From contig NC_079878.1 in the NCBI RefSeq assembly GCF_029227915.1, positions 18,044,001 to 18,108,000 on the forward strand: a stretch of DNA of 64,000 nt, given 5' to 3'. Of the stretch, positions 38,701 to 53,512 are shown in pieces (positions within the stretch are counted from its first letter, which is position 1; each line of letters begins with the position of its first letter). This DNA comes from Hydractinia symbiolongicarpus. Its lineage: Eukaryota > Cnidaria > Hydrozoa > Anthoathecata > Hydractiniidae. The notes beneath the pieces were generated by a model. The model was not told the origin of the DNA. It saw nothing but the letters and a program-made list of their open reading frames with translations, and did no database searches. Position numbers and translations under genes: made by a program.

Positions 38701-41700
38701 GGCCATAGAACACCGTCAAGTACGGGCACAATCTTCTAAAGGATATAATACGGCCTATTGCAGGCTAATAAGGGTCTTCCACGTAAATGACGTGCTTCTA
38801 CGAGCATAGACAGGTGGCCACAGGTATAGTCCTTGCACTCTTAATGGACTGCGACGCGCCAATCGTTTTCCATTCCTCAGTGGCCATAGAACAACATCAA
38901 CTACATGCGCAGTCTTCTAAAGGCTGTATTACGGCTTACTGCAGCCTAATAGGGGCCTTATACGTAAATCGCGTGCTTCAAGTAGCCTAGACTGGTGCGG
39001 ATCGGTCTAGTCCTTCAGCTCTCAATGAACTGCGTTGCCTCAAGTCATTTTCCATTCCGCAATGGCCGTAGCACACCGTCAAGTACGTGAACATTCTTCT
39101 AAAGGTTATAATACGGCCTTTTGCAGCCTAATAAGAGCCCAACACGTAAATCACGACCTTCCCCGGGCTCAGACTTGTTGCCATAGGTCTAGTCCTTCCA
39201 CTCATCATGGACTACGACGCCTCAAGTGGTTTTCCAATCTGCATTGGCCATAGAACACCGTGAAGTTCGTCATTAGTCTTCTAAATGTTGTGATATGGCA
39301 TTTTGCAGCCCAGTAACGGCCATACACGTTAGTCACGTGCTTCCACGACCATAGACCGGTGGGGATTGCTCTAGTCCTTCCACTGTCAATGGACTACGAC
39401 GCCTCAAGTCGTTTTCCATTCCGCAATAGCCATAGAACACCATCAAGTACGTGCACCGTCTTCTAAAGATTAAAATACGGCCTTCTGCAGCCTAATAAGG
39501 GCCTTACACGTACATTATGTGCTTCGACGACCATAGACAGGTGGGGATTGGTGTAGTCCTTCCACTCTCAATGGAATACGACGCCTCAAGTCGTTTTCCA
39601 TTCTGCAATGGCCATAGAGCACCATCAACTACATGCGCAGACTTCTAAAGGATGTAATACGGCTTTTTGCAGTCTAATAGGGGCCTTATACGTGAATGAC
39701 GTGCTTCTACGAGCATTGACCGTTGAGGATCGGTTCAGTCTTTCCACTCTCAATGGACTACGACGTTTCAAGTGGTTTTCCAATCCGCAATGACCATAAA
39801 AAACCGTCAAGTACGTGCACAGTCTTCCAAAAGGTTATAATACGGCCTTTTGCAGCCTAATAAAAACCTTACACGTAAATGACGTGCTTCTACGAGCATA
39901 GACAGGTGGCCATAGGTCTAGTTCTTGCACTCATTATGGACCACGACGCCCAAGTCGTTTTCCATACTGCAATGGCCATAGAACACCATCAACTGCATGC
40001 ACGGTCTTCTAAAATTTGTAGTACGGTCTTTTGCCGCCTAATAGGGCCTTATACGTGATTGACGTGCTTCTAAGAGCATAGACAGGTGGCCATAGGTCTA
40101 GTCCTTGCACTCTTAATGGACTATGACGCATCAAGTCGTTTTCCATTCCTCAATGGCCATAGAACACCATCAACTACATGCGCAGTCTTCTAAATGCTGT
40201 ATTACGGCTTTTTGCAGCCTAACAGGGATCTTACATGTAAATCACGTGTTCCAGGAGCTTAGACAGGTGAGGATCGGTCTGATCCTTCCCCTCTCAATGG
40301 ACTACGACGCCTCAAGTCGTTTTCCAGTCCTCAAAGCCATAGAACACCGCCAAGTACGTGCACAGTCTTCCAAAACGTTATAATACAGCCTTTTGCTGTC
40401 GAGTAAAGGCCTTACACGTAAATGACGTGCTTCTACGAGCATAGACCAGCGGGGATCAGTCTAGTCCTTTCACACTCTATGAACTACGACGCCTCAAATC
40501 ATTTTCTCTTCCGCAATGGCCATAGAACACCGTCAAGTACGTGCAAAAACTTCTAAAGGTTATAATACGGCCTTTTGCAGCCTAATAAGAGCCTAACACG
40601 CAAATCACGACCTTCCCGGAGCCCAGTCTTGTTGCCATAGGTCTAGTCCTTCCCCTCATCATGGACTACGACGTCTCAAGTCGTTTTTCATTCTGCAATG
40701 GCCATAGAACACCATCAACTGCATGCACGGCCTTCTAAAATTTGTAGTACGGTCTTTTGCAGCCTAATAAAGGCCTTACACGTAAATCTTGTGCTTCCAC
40801 GAGTATAGACTGGTGGGAATCAGTTTAGTCTTCGACCCTCAATGGACTACGACGACTCAAGTGGTTTTCCAATCCGCATTGGCTATAGAACACCGTGAAG
40901 TTCGTCAATAGTCTTCTAAAGGTTGTAATACGGAATTTTGCAGCCCAGAAACGGCCTTACACGTTAGTCACGTGCTTCCACGACCATAGACCGGTGGGGA
41001 TTGGTCAAGTCCTTCCAATAATCATGTACTACGACGCCTCAAGTCGTTTTCCATTCTGCAATGGCCATAGAACACCGTCAAGTACGTGCACAATCTTCTA
41101 AAGGTTATAATACTGCCTTTTGCAGCCTAATAAAGGCCTTACACGTAAATGACGTGCTTCTACGAGCATAGATCGGCGGGGATCAGTCTAATCCTTTCAC
41201 ACTCTATGAACTACGACGCCTTAAATCGTTTTCTATTCCGCAATGGCCATAGAACACCGTCAAGTACGTGCCCAAACTTCTAAAGCTTATAATACGGCTT
41301 TTTGCAGCCTAATAAAGGCCTTACACGTAAATGACGTTCTTCTACGAGCATAGACAGGTGGCCATAGGTCTAGTCCTTGCACTCTTAATGGACTATGACG
41401 CATCAAGTCGTTTTCCATTCCTCAATGGCCATAGAACACCATCAACTACATGCGCAGTCTTCTAAATGCTGTAATACGGCTTTTTGCAGCCTAACAGGGA
41501 TCTTACACGTAAATCACGTCTTCCAGGAGCCTAGACAGGTGAGGATCGGTCTGATCCTTCCCCTCTCAATGGACTACGACGCCTCAAGTCGTTTTCCATT
41601 CCGCAATAGCCATAGAACACCATCAAGTACGTGCACAGTCTTCTAAAGATTATAATACGGTCTTCTGCAGCCTAGTAAGAGCCTAACACGTAAATCACGA

Positions 41701-43905
41701 CCTTCCCGGAGCCCAGACTTGTTGCCATAGGTCTAGTCATTCCACTCATCATGGACTACAACGCCTCAAGTCGTTTTCCATTCTGCAATGGCCATAGCAC
41801 ACCATCAACTACATGCGCAGTCTTCTAAAGGCTGTAATACGGCTTTTTGCAGCCTAACAGGGACCTTACACGTAAATCACGTGCTTCAAGTAGCCTAGAC
41901 CGGCGGCGATCAGTCTAGTCCTTTCACACTCTATGAACTACGACGCCTTAAATCGTTTTTATTCTGCAATGGCCATAGAACACCATCAACTGCATGCATG
42001 GCCTTCTAAAACTTGTAGTACGGTCTTTTGCAGCCTAATAGGTGCCTTATTTGTGAATTACGTGCTTATACGAGCATAGACCGGTGAGGATCGGTTCAGT
42101 CTTTCCACTCTCAATGGACTACGACGTCTCAAGTGGTTTTCCATTCCGCAATGGCCATAAAAAACCGTCAAGTACGTGCACAGTCTTCCAAAAGGTTGTA
42201 ATACGGCCTTTTGCAGCCTAATAAAGGCCTTACACGTAAATGACGTGCTTCTACGAGCATAGACAGGTGGCCATAGGTCTAGTCCTTGCACTCATCATGG
42301 ACCACGACGCCCAAGCCGTTTTCCATTCTGCAATGGCCATAAAACACCATCAACTGCATGCACGGCCTTCTAAAATTTGTAGTACGGTCTTTTGCAGCCT
42401 AATAGGGGCTTTATACGTGAATGACGTGCTTCTACCAGCATAGACAGGTGGCCATAGGTCTAGTCCTTGCACTCTTAATGGACTACGACGCATCAAGTCG
42501 TTTTCAAGTCCTCAATAGCCATAGAACACCGTCAAGTACGTGCACAGTCTTCCAAAACGTTATTATACGGCATTTTGCTGTCGAATAAAGGCCTTACACG
42601 TAAATGACGTGCTTCTACGAGCAAAGACCGGCAGGGATCAGTCTAGTCCTTTCACACTCTATGAACTACGACGCCTCAAATCGTTTTCTATTCCGCAATG
42701 GCCATAGAACACCGTCAAGTACGTGCACAGTCTTCCAAAAGGTTATATTATGGCCTTTTGCAGCCTAATAAGAGCCTAACACGTAAATCACGACCTTCCC
42801 GGAGCCCAGACTTGTTGCGATTGGTCTAGTCCTTCCACTCATCATGGACTACGACGCCTCAAGTCGTGTTTCATTCTGCAATGGCCATAGAACACCATCA
42901 ATTGCATGCACGGCCTTCTAAAATTTGTAGTACGGTCTTTTGCAGCCTAATAGGAGGCCTTATACGTGAATGACGTGCTTCTACCAGCATAGACAGGTGG
43001 CCATAGGTCTAGTCCTTGCACTCTTAATGGACTACGACGCATCAAGTGGTTTTCCGATCCTCAATGACTATAAAAAACCGTCAAGTACGTGCACAGTCTT
43101 CCAAAAGGTTATAATACGGCCTTTTGCAGCCTAATAAAGGCCTTACACGTAAATGACGTGCTTCTACCAGCATAGACAGGTGGCCATAGGTCTAGTCCTT
43201 GCACTCTTAATGGACTACGACGCATCAAGTCGTTTCCAGTCCTCAATATCCATAGAAAACCGTCAAGTACGTGCACAGTCTTCCAAAACGTTATAATACG
43301 GCCTTTTGCTGTCGAATAAAGGCCTTACACGTAAATGACGTGCTTCTACGAGCATAGACCGGCGGGGATCAGTCTAGTCCTTTCACACTCTATGAACTAC
43401 GACGCCTCAAATCGTTTTTCATTCCTCAATGGCCATAGAACACCATCAACCACATGCGCAGTCTTCTAAATGCTGTAATACGGCTTTTTGCAGCCTAACA
43501 GGGATCTTATACGTAAATCACATCTTCCAGGAGCCTAGACAGGTGAGGATCGGTCTGATCCTTCCCCTCTTAATGGACTAAGACGCCTCAAGTCGTTTTC
43601 CATTCCGCAATGGCTATAGAACACCGTCAAGTACGTGCACAGTCTTCCAAAAGGTTATAATATGGCCTTTTGCAGCCTAATAAGAGCCTAACACGTAAAT
43701 CACGACCTTCCCGGAGCCCAGACTTGTTGCCGTAGGTCTAGTCCTTCCACTCATCATGGACTACGACGCCTCAAGTCGTTTTTCATCTGCAATGGCCATA
43801 GAACACCATCAATTGCATGCACGGCCTTCTAAAATTTGTAGTACGGTCTTTTGCAGCCTAATAGGAGGCCTTATACGTGAATGACATGCTTCTACCAGCA
43901 TAGAC

Positions 43906-46866
43906 AGGTGGCCATAGGTCTAGTCCTTGCACTCTTAATGCACTACGACGCATCAAGTGGTTTTCCGATCCTCAATGACTATAAAAAACCGTCAAGTACG
44001 TGCACAGTCTTCCAAAAGGTTATAATACGGCCTTTTGCAGCCTAATAAGGGCCTTACACGTAAATGACGTTCTTCTATGAGCATAGACATGTGGCCATAG
44101 GTCTAGTCCTTGCACTCTTAATGGACTATGATGCATCAAGTCGTTTTCAATTCCTCAATGGCCATAGAACACCATCAACTACATGCGCAGTCTTCTAAAT
44201 GCTGTAATACGGCTTTTTGCAGCCTAACAGGGATCTTATACGTAAATCACGTCTTCCAGGAGCCTAGACAGGTGAGGATCGGTCTGATCCTTCCCCTCTT
44301 AATGGACTAAGACGCCTCAAGTCGTTTTCCATTCCGCAATGGCCATAGAACACCGTCAAGTACGTGCACAGTCTTCCAAAAGGTTATAATATGGCCTTTT
44401 GCAGCCTAATAAGAGCCCAACACGTAAATCACGACCTTCCCGGAGCCCAGACTTGTTGCCATAAGTCTAGTCCTTCCACATCATGGACTACGACGCCTCA
44501 AGTCGTTTTCCATTCTGCAATAGCCATAGAACACCATCAACTGCATGCACGGCCTTCTAAAATTTGTAGTTACGGTCTTTTGCAGCCTAATAGGTGCCTT
44601 ATGCGTGAATTACGTGCTTCTACGAGCATAGACCGGTGAGGATCGGTTCGGTCTTTCCACTCTCAATGGACTGCGACGTCTCAAGTCGTTTTCCATTCCG
44701 CAATGGCCATAGAACACCGTCAAGTACGTGCACAGTCTTCCAAAAGGTTATAACACGGCCTTTTGCAGCCTAATAAAGGCCTTACACGTAAATTACGTGC
44801 TTCTACCAGCATAGACCGGCGAGGATCAGTCTAATCCTTTCACACTCTATCAACTGCGACGCCTTAAATCGTTTTCTATACCGCAATGGCCATAGAACAC
44901 CGTCAAGTACGTGCCCAAACTTCTAAGGCTTACAATACGGCCTTTTGCAGCCTAATAAGGGCCTTACACGTAAATGACGTGCTTCTACGGGCATAAACAG
45001 GTGGCCATAGGTCTAGTTCTTGCACTCTTAATGGACTATGACGCATCAAGCCGTTTTCCATTCCTCAATGGCCATAGAACACCATCAACTACATGCGCAG
45101 TCTTCTAAAGGCCTGTAATACGGCTTTTTGCAGCCTAACAAGGATCTTACACGTAATTCGCGTCTTCCAGGAGCCTAGACAGGTGCGGATTGGTCTAGTT
45201 CTTCCAATGCCAGTGGACTAAGACGCCTCAAGTCGTTTTCCAATCCGCAACGGCCATAAAAAACCGTCAAGTACGTGCGCAGTCTTCCAAAAGGTTATAA
45301 TACGGCCTTTTGCAGCCTAATAAAGGCCTTACACGTAAATGACGTGCTTCTACGAGCATAGACCGGCGGGGATCAGTCTAATCCTTTCACACTCTATCAA
45401 CTAGGACGCCTTAAATCTTTTTCTATTCCGCAATGGCCATAGAACACCGTCAAGTACGTGCCCAAACTTCTAAAGCTTGTAATACGGCCTTTTGCAGCCT
45501 TATAAGGGCCTTACACGTAAATGACGTGCTTCTACGAGCATAGACAGGTGGCCATAGGTCTAGTCTTTGCACTCTTAATGGACTATGACGCATCAAGTCC
45601 TTTTCCATTCCTCAATGGCCATAGAGCACCATCAACTACATGCGCAGTCTTCTAAAGGCCTGTAATACGACTTTTTGCAGCCTAACAGGGATCTTACACG
45701 TAATTCACGTCTTCCAGGAGCCTAGACAGGTGGGGATTGGTCTAGTTCTTCCAATGCCAGTGGACTAAGACTTCTCAAGTGGGGATTGGTCTATTCATTC
45801 CACTGTCAGTGGACTACGACGGCTCAAGTCATTTTCCAATCCGCAATAGCCATAGAACACTATCAACTACATGCACAGTCTTCTAAAGGCTGTAATACGG
45901 CTTTTTGCGACTTAACAGGGGCGCTACACGTAAATCACGACCTTCCCGGAGCCCAGACTTGTTGCCATAGGTCTAGTCCTTCCACTCTCAATGGACTACG
46001 ACGTCTCAAGTGGTTTTCCAATCCGCAATGGCCATAGAACACCGTCAAGTACGTGCACAGTCTTCTAAAGGTTATAATACAGCTTTTTGCAGCCTAATAG
46101 GGGCCTTATACGTGAATGACGTGCTTCTACGAGCATAGACAGGTGGCCATAGGTCTAGTCCTTGCACTGTTAATGGACTATGACGCATCAAGTCGTTTTC
46201 CATTACTCAATGGCCATAGAACACCATCAACTACATGCGCAGTCTTCTAAATGCTGTAATACGGCTTTTTGCAGCCTAACAGGGATCTTACACGTAAATC
46301 ACGTCTTCCAGGAGCCTAGACAGGTGAGGATCGATCTGATCCTTCCCCTCTCAATGAACTACGACGCCTCAAGTCGTTTTCCATTCCGCAATGACCATAG
46401 AACACCATCAACTACATGCGCAGTCTTCTAAATGCTGTAATACGGCTTTTTGCAGCCTAACAGGGATCTTACACGTAAATCACGTCTTCCAGGAGCCTAG
46501 ACAGGTGAGGATCGGTCTGATCCTTCCCCTCTCAATGGACTACGACGCCTCAAGTCGTTTTCCATTCCGCAATGGCCATAGAACACCGTCAAGTACGTGC
46601 ACAGTCTTCCAAAAGGTTATAATATAGCCTTTTGCAGCCTAATAAGAACCTAAAACGTAAATCACGACCTTCCCGGAGCCCAGACTTGTTGCCATAGGTC
46701 TAGTCCTTCCACTTATCGTGGACTACGACCCTCAAGTCGTTTTCCATTCTGCAATGGCCATAGAACACCATTAACTGCATGCACGGCCTTCTAAAATTTG
46801 TAGTACGGTCTTTTGCAGCCTAATAGTGGCCTTTTACGTGAATTACGTGCTTCTACGAGCATAGAC
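43906..46866. repeat. 2,961-bp segment present in B only
   Basis: This is sixteen 182-bp monomers plus one 49-bp duplication (16 x 182 + 49 = 2,961). It has no collinear counterpart between A 15629 and 15630. Its monomers are ordinary family members in local 4-mer-like order. Two neighbouring GACCATAGAACACC/GGCCATAGAACACC monomer pairs near 46.2-46.6 kb are themselves tandemly repeated. It is either an insertion into B or a loss from A. Confidence 0.82.
45730..45827. repeat. Long monomer in the B-only 2,961-bp segment
   Basis: Modules are 45730-45778 and 45779-45827, the first ending in the odd word GACTTCTCAA. A related monomer about 550 bp upstream (GTGCGGATTGG near 45184) has a single module followed directly by GTCGTTTTCC. 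It looks like the undoubled form. Confidence 0.86.
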
Positions 46867-47778
46867 CGGTGAGGATCGGTTCAGTCTTTCCACTCTCAAT
46901 GGACTACGACGTCTCAAGTGGTTTTCCCATCCGCAATGGCCATAGAACACCGTCAAGTACGTGCACAGTCCTCTAAAGATTATAATACGGCCTTTTGCTG
47001 CCTAATAGGGACCTTATACGTGAATGACGTGCTTCTACGAGCATAGACAGGTGGCCATAGGTCTAGTCCTTGCACTCTTAATGGACTATGACGCATCAAG
47101 TCGTTTTCCATTCCTCAATGGCCATAGAACACCATCAACTACATGCGCAGTCTTCTAAATGCTGTAATACGGCTTTTTGCAGCCTAACAGGGATCTTACA
47201 CGTAAATCACGTCTTCCAGGAGCCTAAACAGGTGAGGATCGGTCTGATCCTTCCCCTCTCAATGGACTACGACGCCTCAAGTCGTTTTCCATTCCGCAAT
47301 GGCCATAAAAAACCGTCAAGTACGTGGGCAGTCTTCCAAAAGGTTATAATACGGCCTTTTGCAGCCTAATAAAGGCCTTACACGTAAATGACGTGCTTCT
47401 ACGAGCATAGACCGGCGGGGATCAGTCTAATCCTTTCACACTCTATCAACTACGACGCCTTAAATCGTTTTCTATTCCGCAATGGCCATAGAACACCGTC
47501 AAGTACGTGCCCAAACTTCTAAAGCTTATAATACGGCCTTTTGCAGCCTAATAAGGGCCTTACACGTAAATGACGTGCTTCTACGAGCATAGACAGGTGG
47601 CCATAGATCTAGTCCTTGCACTCTTAATGGACTATGACGCATCAAGTCGTTTTCCATTCCTCAATGGCCATAGAACACCATCAACTACATGCGCAGTCTT
47701 CTAAAGGCCTGTAATACGGCTTTTTGCAGCCTAACAGGGATCTTACACGTAAATCACGTCTTCCAGGAGCCTAGACAG

Positions 47779-47876
47779 GTGGGGATTGGTCTAGTTCTTT
47801 CAATGCCAGTGGACTAAGACGCCTCAAGTGGGGATTGGTCTATTCATTCCACTGTCAGTGGACTACGCCGGCTCAA
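47779..47876. repeat. Long monomer, B
   Basis: This is the B counterpart of 16542-16639 at offset 31,237. Confidence 0.87.
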
Positions 47877-48922
47877 GTCATTTTCCAATCCGCAATAGCC
47901 ATAGAACACTATCAACTACATGCACAGTCCTCTAAAGGCTGTAATACGGCTTTTTGCTGCTTAACAGGGGCGCTACACGTAAATTACGTGCTTCAAATAG
48001 CCTAGACCGCTGCAGATCAGCCTAGTCCTTTCACACTCTATGAACTACGACGCCTTAAATCGTTTTCTATTCCGCAATGGCCATAGAACACCGTCAAGTA
48101 CGTGCACAATCTTCTAAAGGTTATAATACGGCATTTTGCAGCCTAATAAGAGCCTAACACGTAAGTCACGACCCTCCCGGAGCCCAGATTTGTGGCCATA
48201 GGTCTAGTCCTTCCACTCATCATGGACTAGGACGCCTTAAGTCGTTTTCCATTCTGCAATGGCCATAGAACACCATCAACTGCATGCACGGCCTTATAAA
48301 ATTTGTAGTTACGGTCTTTTGCAACCTAATAGGTGCCTTATACGTGAATTACGTGCTTCTACGAGCATAGACAGGTGGCCATAGGTCTAGTCCTTGCACT
48401 CTTAATGGACTATGACGCATCAAGTCGTTTTCCATTCCGCAATGGCCATAGAACACCGTCAAGTACGTGCACAGTCTTCCAAAAGGTTATAATACGGCCT
48501 TTTGCAGCCTAATAAAGGCCTTACACGTAAATGACATGCTTCTACGAGCATAGACCGGCGGGGATCAGTCTAATCCTTTCACACTCTATGAACTACGACG
48601 CCTCATATCGTTTTCTATTCCGCAATGGCCATAGAACACCGTCAAGTACGTGCACAGTCTTCCAAAAGGTTATAATACGGCCTTTTGCAGCCTAATAAGG
48701 GCCTTACACGTAAATGACGTGCTTCTACGAGCATAGACAGGTGGCCATAGATCTAGTCCTTGCACTCTTAATGGACTATGACGCATCAAGTCGTTTTCCA
48801 TTCCTCAATGGCCATAGAACACCATCAACTACATGCGCCGTCTTCTAAAGGCCTGTAATACGGCTTTTTGCAGCCTAACAGGGATCTTACACGTAAATCA
48901 CGTCTTCCAGGAGCCTAGACAG

Positions 48923-49020
48923 GTGGGGATTGGTCTAGTTCTTCCAATGCCAGTGGACTAAAACGCCTCAAGTGGGGATTGGTCTATTCATTCCACTGTC
49001 AGTGGACTACGACGGCTCAA
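48923..49020. repeat. Long monomer, B
   Basis: This is the B counterpart of 19373-19470 at offset 29,550. B has no partner for the copy at 20881. Confidence 0.87.
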
Positions 49021-51174
49021 GTCATTTTCCAATCCGCAACAGCCATAAAACACTATCAACTACATGCACAGTCTTCTAAAGGCTGTAATACAGCTTTTTG
49101 CTGCTTAACAGGGGCGCTACACGTAAATCACGTGCTTCAAGTAGCCTAGACCGCTGCAGATCAGTCTAGTCTTTTCACACTCTATGAACTACGACGCCTT
49201 AAATCGTTTTCTCTTCCGCAATGGCCATAGAACACCGTCAAGTACGTGCACAATCTTCTAAAGGTTATAATACGGCCTTTTGCAGCCTAATAAGAGCCTA
49301 ACACGTAAGTCACGACCTTCCCGGAGCCCAGACTTGTCGCCATAGGTCTACTCATTCCACTCATCATGGACTACAACGCCTCAAGTCGTTTTCCATTCTG
49401 CAATGGCGATAGAACACCATCAACTGCATGCACGGCCTTCTAAAATTTGTAGTTACGGACTTTTGCAGCCTAATAGGTGCCTTATACGTGAATTACGTGC
49501 TTCTACGAGCATAGACCAGTGAGGATCGGTTCAGTCTTTCCACTCTCAATGGACTGCGACGTCTCAAGTCGTTTTCCATTCTGCAATGGCCATAGAACAC
49601 CGTCAAGTACGTGCACAGTCTTCCAAAAGGTTATAATACGGCCTTTTGCAGCCTAATAAAGGCCTTACACGTAAATGACGTGCTTCTACGAGCATAGACA
49701 GGTGGCCATAGGTCTAGTCCTTGCACTCATCATGGACTACGACACCTCAAGTCGTTTTCCATTCTGCAATGGCCATAGAACACCATCAACTGCATGCACG
49801 GCCTTCTAAAATTTGTAGTACCGTCTTTTGCAGGCTAATAAAGGCCTTACACGTAAATGACGTGCTTCTACCAGCATAGACAGGTGGCCATAGGTCTAGT
49901 CCTTGCACTCTTAATGGACTACGACGCATCAAGTCGTTTTCCAGTCCTTAATAGCCATAGAACACCGTCAAGTACGTGCACAGTCTTCCAAAACGTTATA
50001 ATACGGCCTTTGGCTGTCGAATAAAGGCCTTAGACGTAAATGACGTGCTTCTACGAGCATAGACCGGCGGGGATCAGTCTAGTCCTTTCACACTCTATGA
50101 ACTACGACGCCTCAAATCGTTTTCTATTCCGCAATGGCCATAGAACACCGTCAAGTACGTGCACAAACTTCTAAAGGTTATAATACGGCCTTTTGCAGCC
50201 TAATAAGAGCCTAACACGTAAATCACGACCTTCCCGTAGCCCAGACTTGTTGCCATAGGTCTAGTCCTTCCACTCATCATGAACTACGACGCCTTAAGTC
50301 GTTTTTCATTCTGCAATGGCCATAGAACACAATCAACTGCATGCACGGCCTTCTAAAATTTGTAGTACGGTCTTTTGCAGCCTAATAAAGGCCTTACACG
50401 TAAATCACGTGCTTCCACGAGTATAGACAGGTGGGAATCAGTTTAGTCTTCGACCCTCAATGGACTACGACGACTCAAGTGGTTTTCCAATCCGCATAGG
50501 CTATAGAACACCGTGAAGTTCGTCATTAGTCTTCTAAAGGTTGTAATACGGCATTTTGCAGCCCAGAAACGGCCTTACACGTTAGTCACGTGCTTCCACG
50601 ACCATAGACCGGTGGGGATTGGTCTAGTCCTCCCAATAATAATGGACTACGACGCCTCAAGTCGTTTTCCATTCTGCAATGGCCATAGAGCACCATCAAC
50701 TACATGCGCAGTCTTCCAAAGGATGTAATACGGCTTTTTGCAGCCTAATAGGGGCCTTATACGTGAATGACGTGCTTCTACGATCATAGACCGGTGAAGA
50801 TCGGCTTAGTCTTTCCACTCTCAATGGACTACGACGCTTCAAGTTGTTTTCCATTCCGCAATGGCCATAGAACACCGTCAAGTACGTGCACAATCTTCTA
50901 AAGGTTATAATACGGCCTTACACGTAAATGACGTGCTTCTACGAGCATAGACCGGCGGGGATCAGTCTAATCCTTTCACACTCTATGAACTACGACGCCT
51001 TAAATCGTTTTCTATTCCGCAATGGCCATAGAACACCGTCAAGTACGTGCCCAAACTTCTAAAGCATATAATACGGCCTTTTGCAGCCTAATAAGGGCCT
51101 TACACGTAAATGACGTTCTTCTACGAGCATAGATATGTGGCCATAGGTTTTAGTCCTTGCACTCTTAATGGAAT

Positions 51175-52632
51175 ATGACACATCAAGTCGTTTTCCATTC
51201 CTCAATGGCCATAGGACACCATCAACTACATGCGCAGTCTTCTAAATGCTGTAATACGGCTTTTTGCAGCCTAACAGGGATCTTACACGTAAATCACGTC
51301 TTCCAGGAGCCTAGGCAAGTGTGGATCGGTCTGATCCTTCCCCTCTTAATAGACTACGACGCCTTAAGTCGTTTTCCATTCCGCAATGGCCATAGAACAC
51401 CGTCAAGTACGTGCACAGTCTTCCAAAAGGTTATAATACGGCCTTTTGCAGCCTAATAAGAGCCTAACACGTAAATCAGGACCTTCCCAGAGCCCAGACT
51501 TGTTGCCATAGGTCTAGTCCTTCCACTCATTATGGACTACGACGCCTCAAGTCGTTTTCCATTCTGCAATGGCCATAGAACACCATCAACTCCATGCACG
51601 GCCGTCTAAAATTTGTAGTACGGTCTTTTGCAGCCTAATAGGGGCCTTATACGTGAATTACGTGCTTCTACGAGCATAGACCGGTGAGGATCGGTTCAGT
51701 CTTTCCACTCTCAATGGACTACGACGTCTCAAGTGGTTTTCCAATCCGCAATGGCCATAAAAAACCGTCAAGTACGTGCACAGTCTTCCAAAAGGTTATA
51801 ATACGGCCTTTTGCAGCCTAATAAAGGCCTTACACGTAAATGACGTGCTTCTACGAGCATAGACAGGTGACCATAGGTCTAGTCCTTGCACTCTTAATGG
51901 AATATGACGCATCAAGTCGTTTTCCATTCCTCAATGGCCATAGGACACCATCAACTACATGCGCAGTCTTCTAAATGCTGTAATACGGCTTTTTGCAGCC
52001 TAACAGGGATCTTACACGTAAATCACGTCTTCCAGGAGCCTAGACAGGTGAGGATCGGTCTGATCCTTCCCCTCTCAATGGACTACGACGCCTCAAGTCG
52101 TTTTCCATTCCGCAATGGCCATAGAGCACCGTCAAGTACGTGCACAGTCTTCCAAAAGGTTATAATATGGCCTTTTGCAGCCTAATAAGAGCCTAACACG
52201 TAAATCACGACCTTCCCGGAGCCCACACTTGTTGCCATAGGTCTAGTCCTTCCATTCACCATGGACTACGACGCCTCAAGTCGTTTTCCATTCTGCAATG
52301 GCCATAGAACACCATCAACTGCATGCACGGTCTTCTAAAATTTGTAGTACGGTCTTATGCAGCCTAATAGGGGCCTTATACTGAATTACGTGCTTCTACG
52401 AGCATATACCGGTGAGGATCGGTTCAGTCTTTCCACTCTCAATGGACTACGACGTCTCAAGTGGTTTTCCAATCCGCAATGGCCATAAAAAACCGTCAAG
52501 TGCGTGCACAATCTTCCAAAAGGTTATAATACGGCCATTTGCAGCCTAATAAAGGCCTTGCACGTAAATGACGTGCTTCTACGAGCATAGACTGGCGGGG
52601 ATCAGTCTAGTCCTTTCACGCTCTATGAACTA
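51175..52632. repeat. Two 4-mer HOR units, superunit B
   Basis: Units at 51175 and 51904 (spacing 729 bp) correspond to A units at 23133 and 23862. The downstream flank matches A after the third unit (offset 27,314 instead of 28,042, exactly 728 bp less). Confidence 0.88.
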
Positions 52633-52724
52633 CGACGACTTAAATCGTTTTCTATTCCGCAATAGCCATAGAACACCGTCAAGTACGTGCACAATCTTCT
52701 AAAGGTTATAATACGGCCTTTTGC

Positions 52725-53512
52725 CATAGAACACCATCAACTGCATGCACGGCCTTCTAAAATTTGTAGTACGGTCTTATGAGGCCTAATAGGGGCCTTA
52801 TACGTAAATTACGTGCTTCTACGAGCATAGACCGGTGAGGATCGGTTCAGTCTTTCCACTCTCAATGGACTACGACGTCTCAAGTGGTTTTCCAATCCGC
52901 AATGGCCATAAAAAACCGTCAAGTACGAGCACAGTCTTCCAAAAGGTTATAATATGGCCTTTTGCAGCCTAATAAAGGCCTTACACGTAAATCACGACCT
53001 TCCCAGAGCCCACACTTGTTGCCATAGGTCTAGTCCTTCCATTCACCATGGACTACGACGCCTCAAGTCGTTTTCCATTCTGCAATGGCCATAGAACACC
53101 ATCAACTGCATGCACGGTCTTCTAAAATTTGTAGTACGGTCTTATGCAGCCTAATAGGGGCCTTATACGTGAATTACGTGCTTCTACGAGCATAGACCGG
53201 TGAGGATCGGTTCAGTCTTTCCACTCTCAATGGACTACGACGTCTCAAGTGGTTTTCCAATCCGCAATGGCCATAAAAAACCGTCAAGTACGTGCACAAT
53301 CTTCCAAAAGGTTATAATACGGCCATTTGCAGCCTAATAAAGGCCTTACACGTAAATGACGTGCTTCTACGAGCATAGACTGGCGGGGATCAGTCTAGTC
53401 CTTTCACGCTCTTTGAACTACGACGACTTAAATCGTTTTCTATTCCGCAATAGCCATAGAACACCGTCAAGTACGTGCACAATCTTCTAAAGGTTATAAT
53501 ACGGCCTTTTGC
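52725..53512. repeat. 788-bp unit bounded by truncated monomers, B
   Basis: This is the B counterpart of 25411-26198 at offset 27,314. Both truncation junctions are retained, so the structure predates the A/B duplication. Confidence 0.85.

Noticed and set aside
47088-47369. Family of 93-codon open frames (also at 15851, 17538, 23133, 23862, 24590, 51175, 51904, 56625, 62326) with near-identical products
   Set aside because: Each crosses about one and a half monomers and ends at the same TAA in CCTAATAA. The monomer is 182 bp, so the frame shifts at every unit. Similarity follows the DNA repeat, not codon-level selection. There is no promoter, Kozak context, domain or intron structure.
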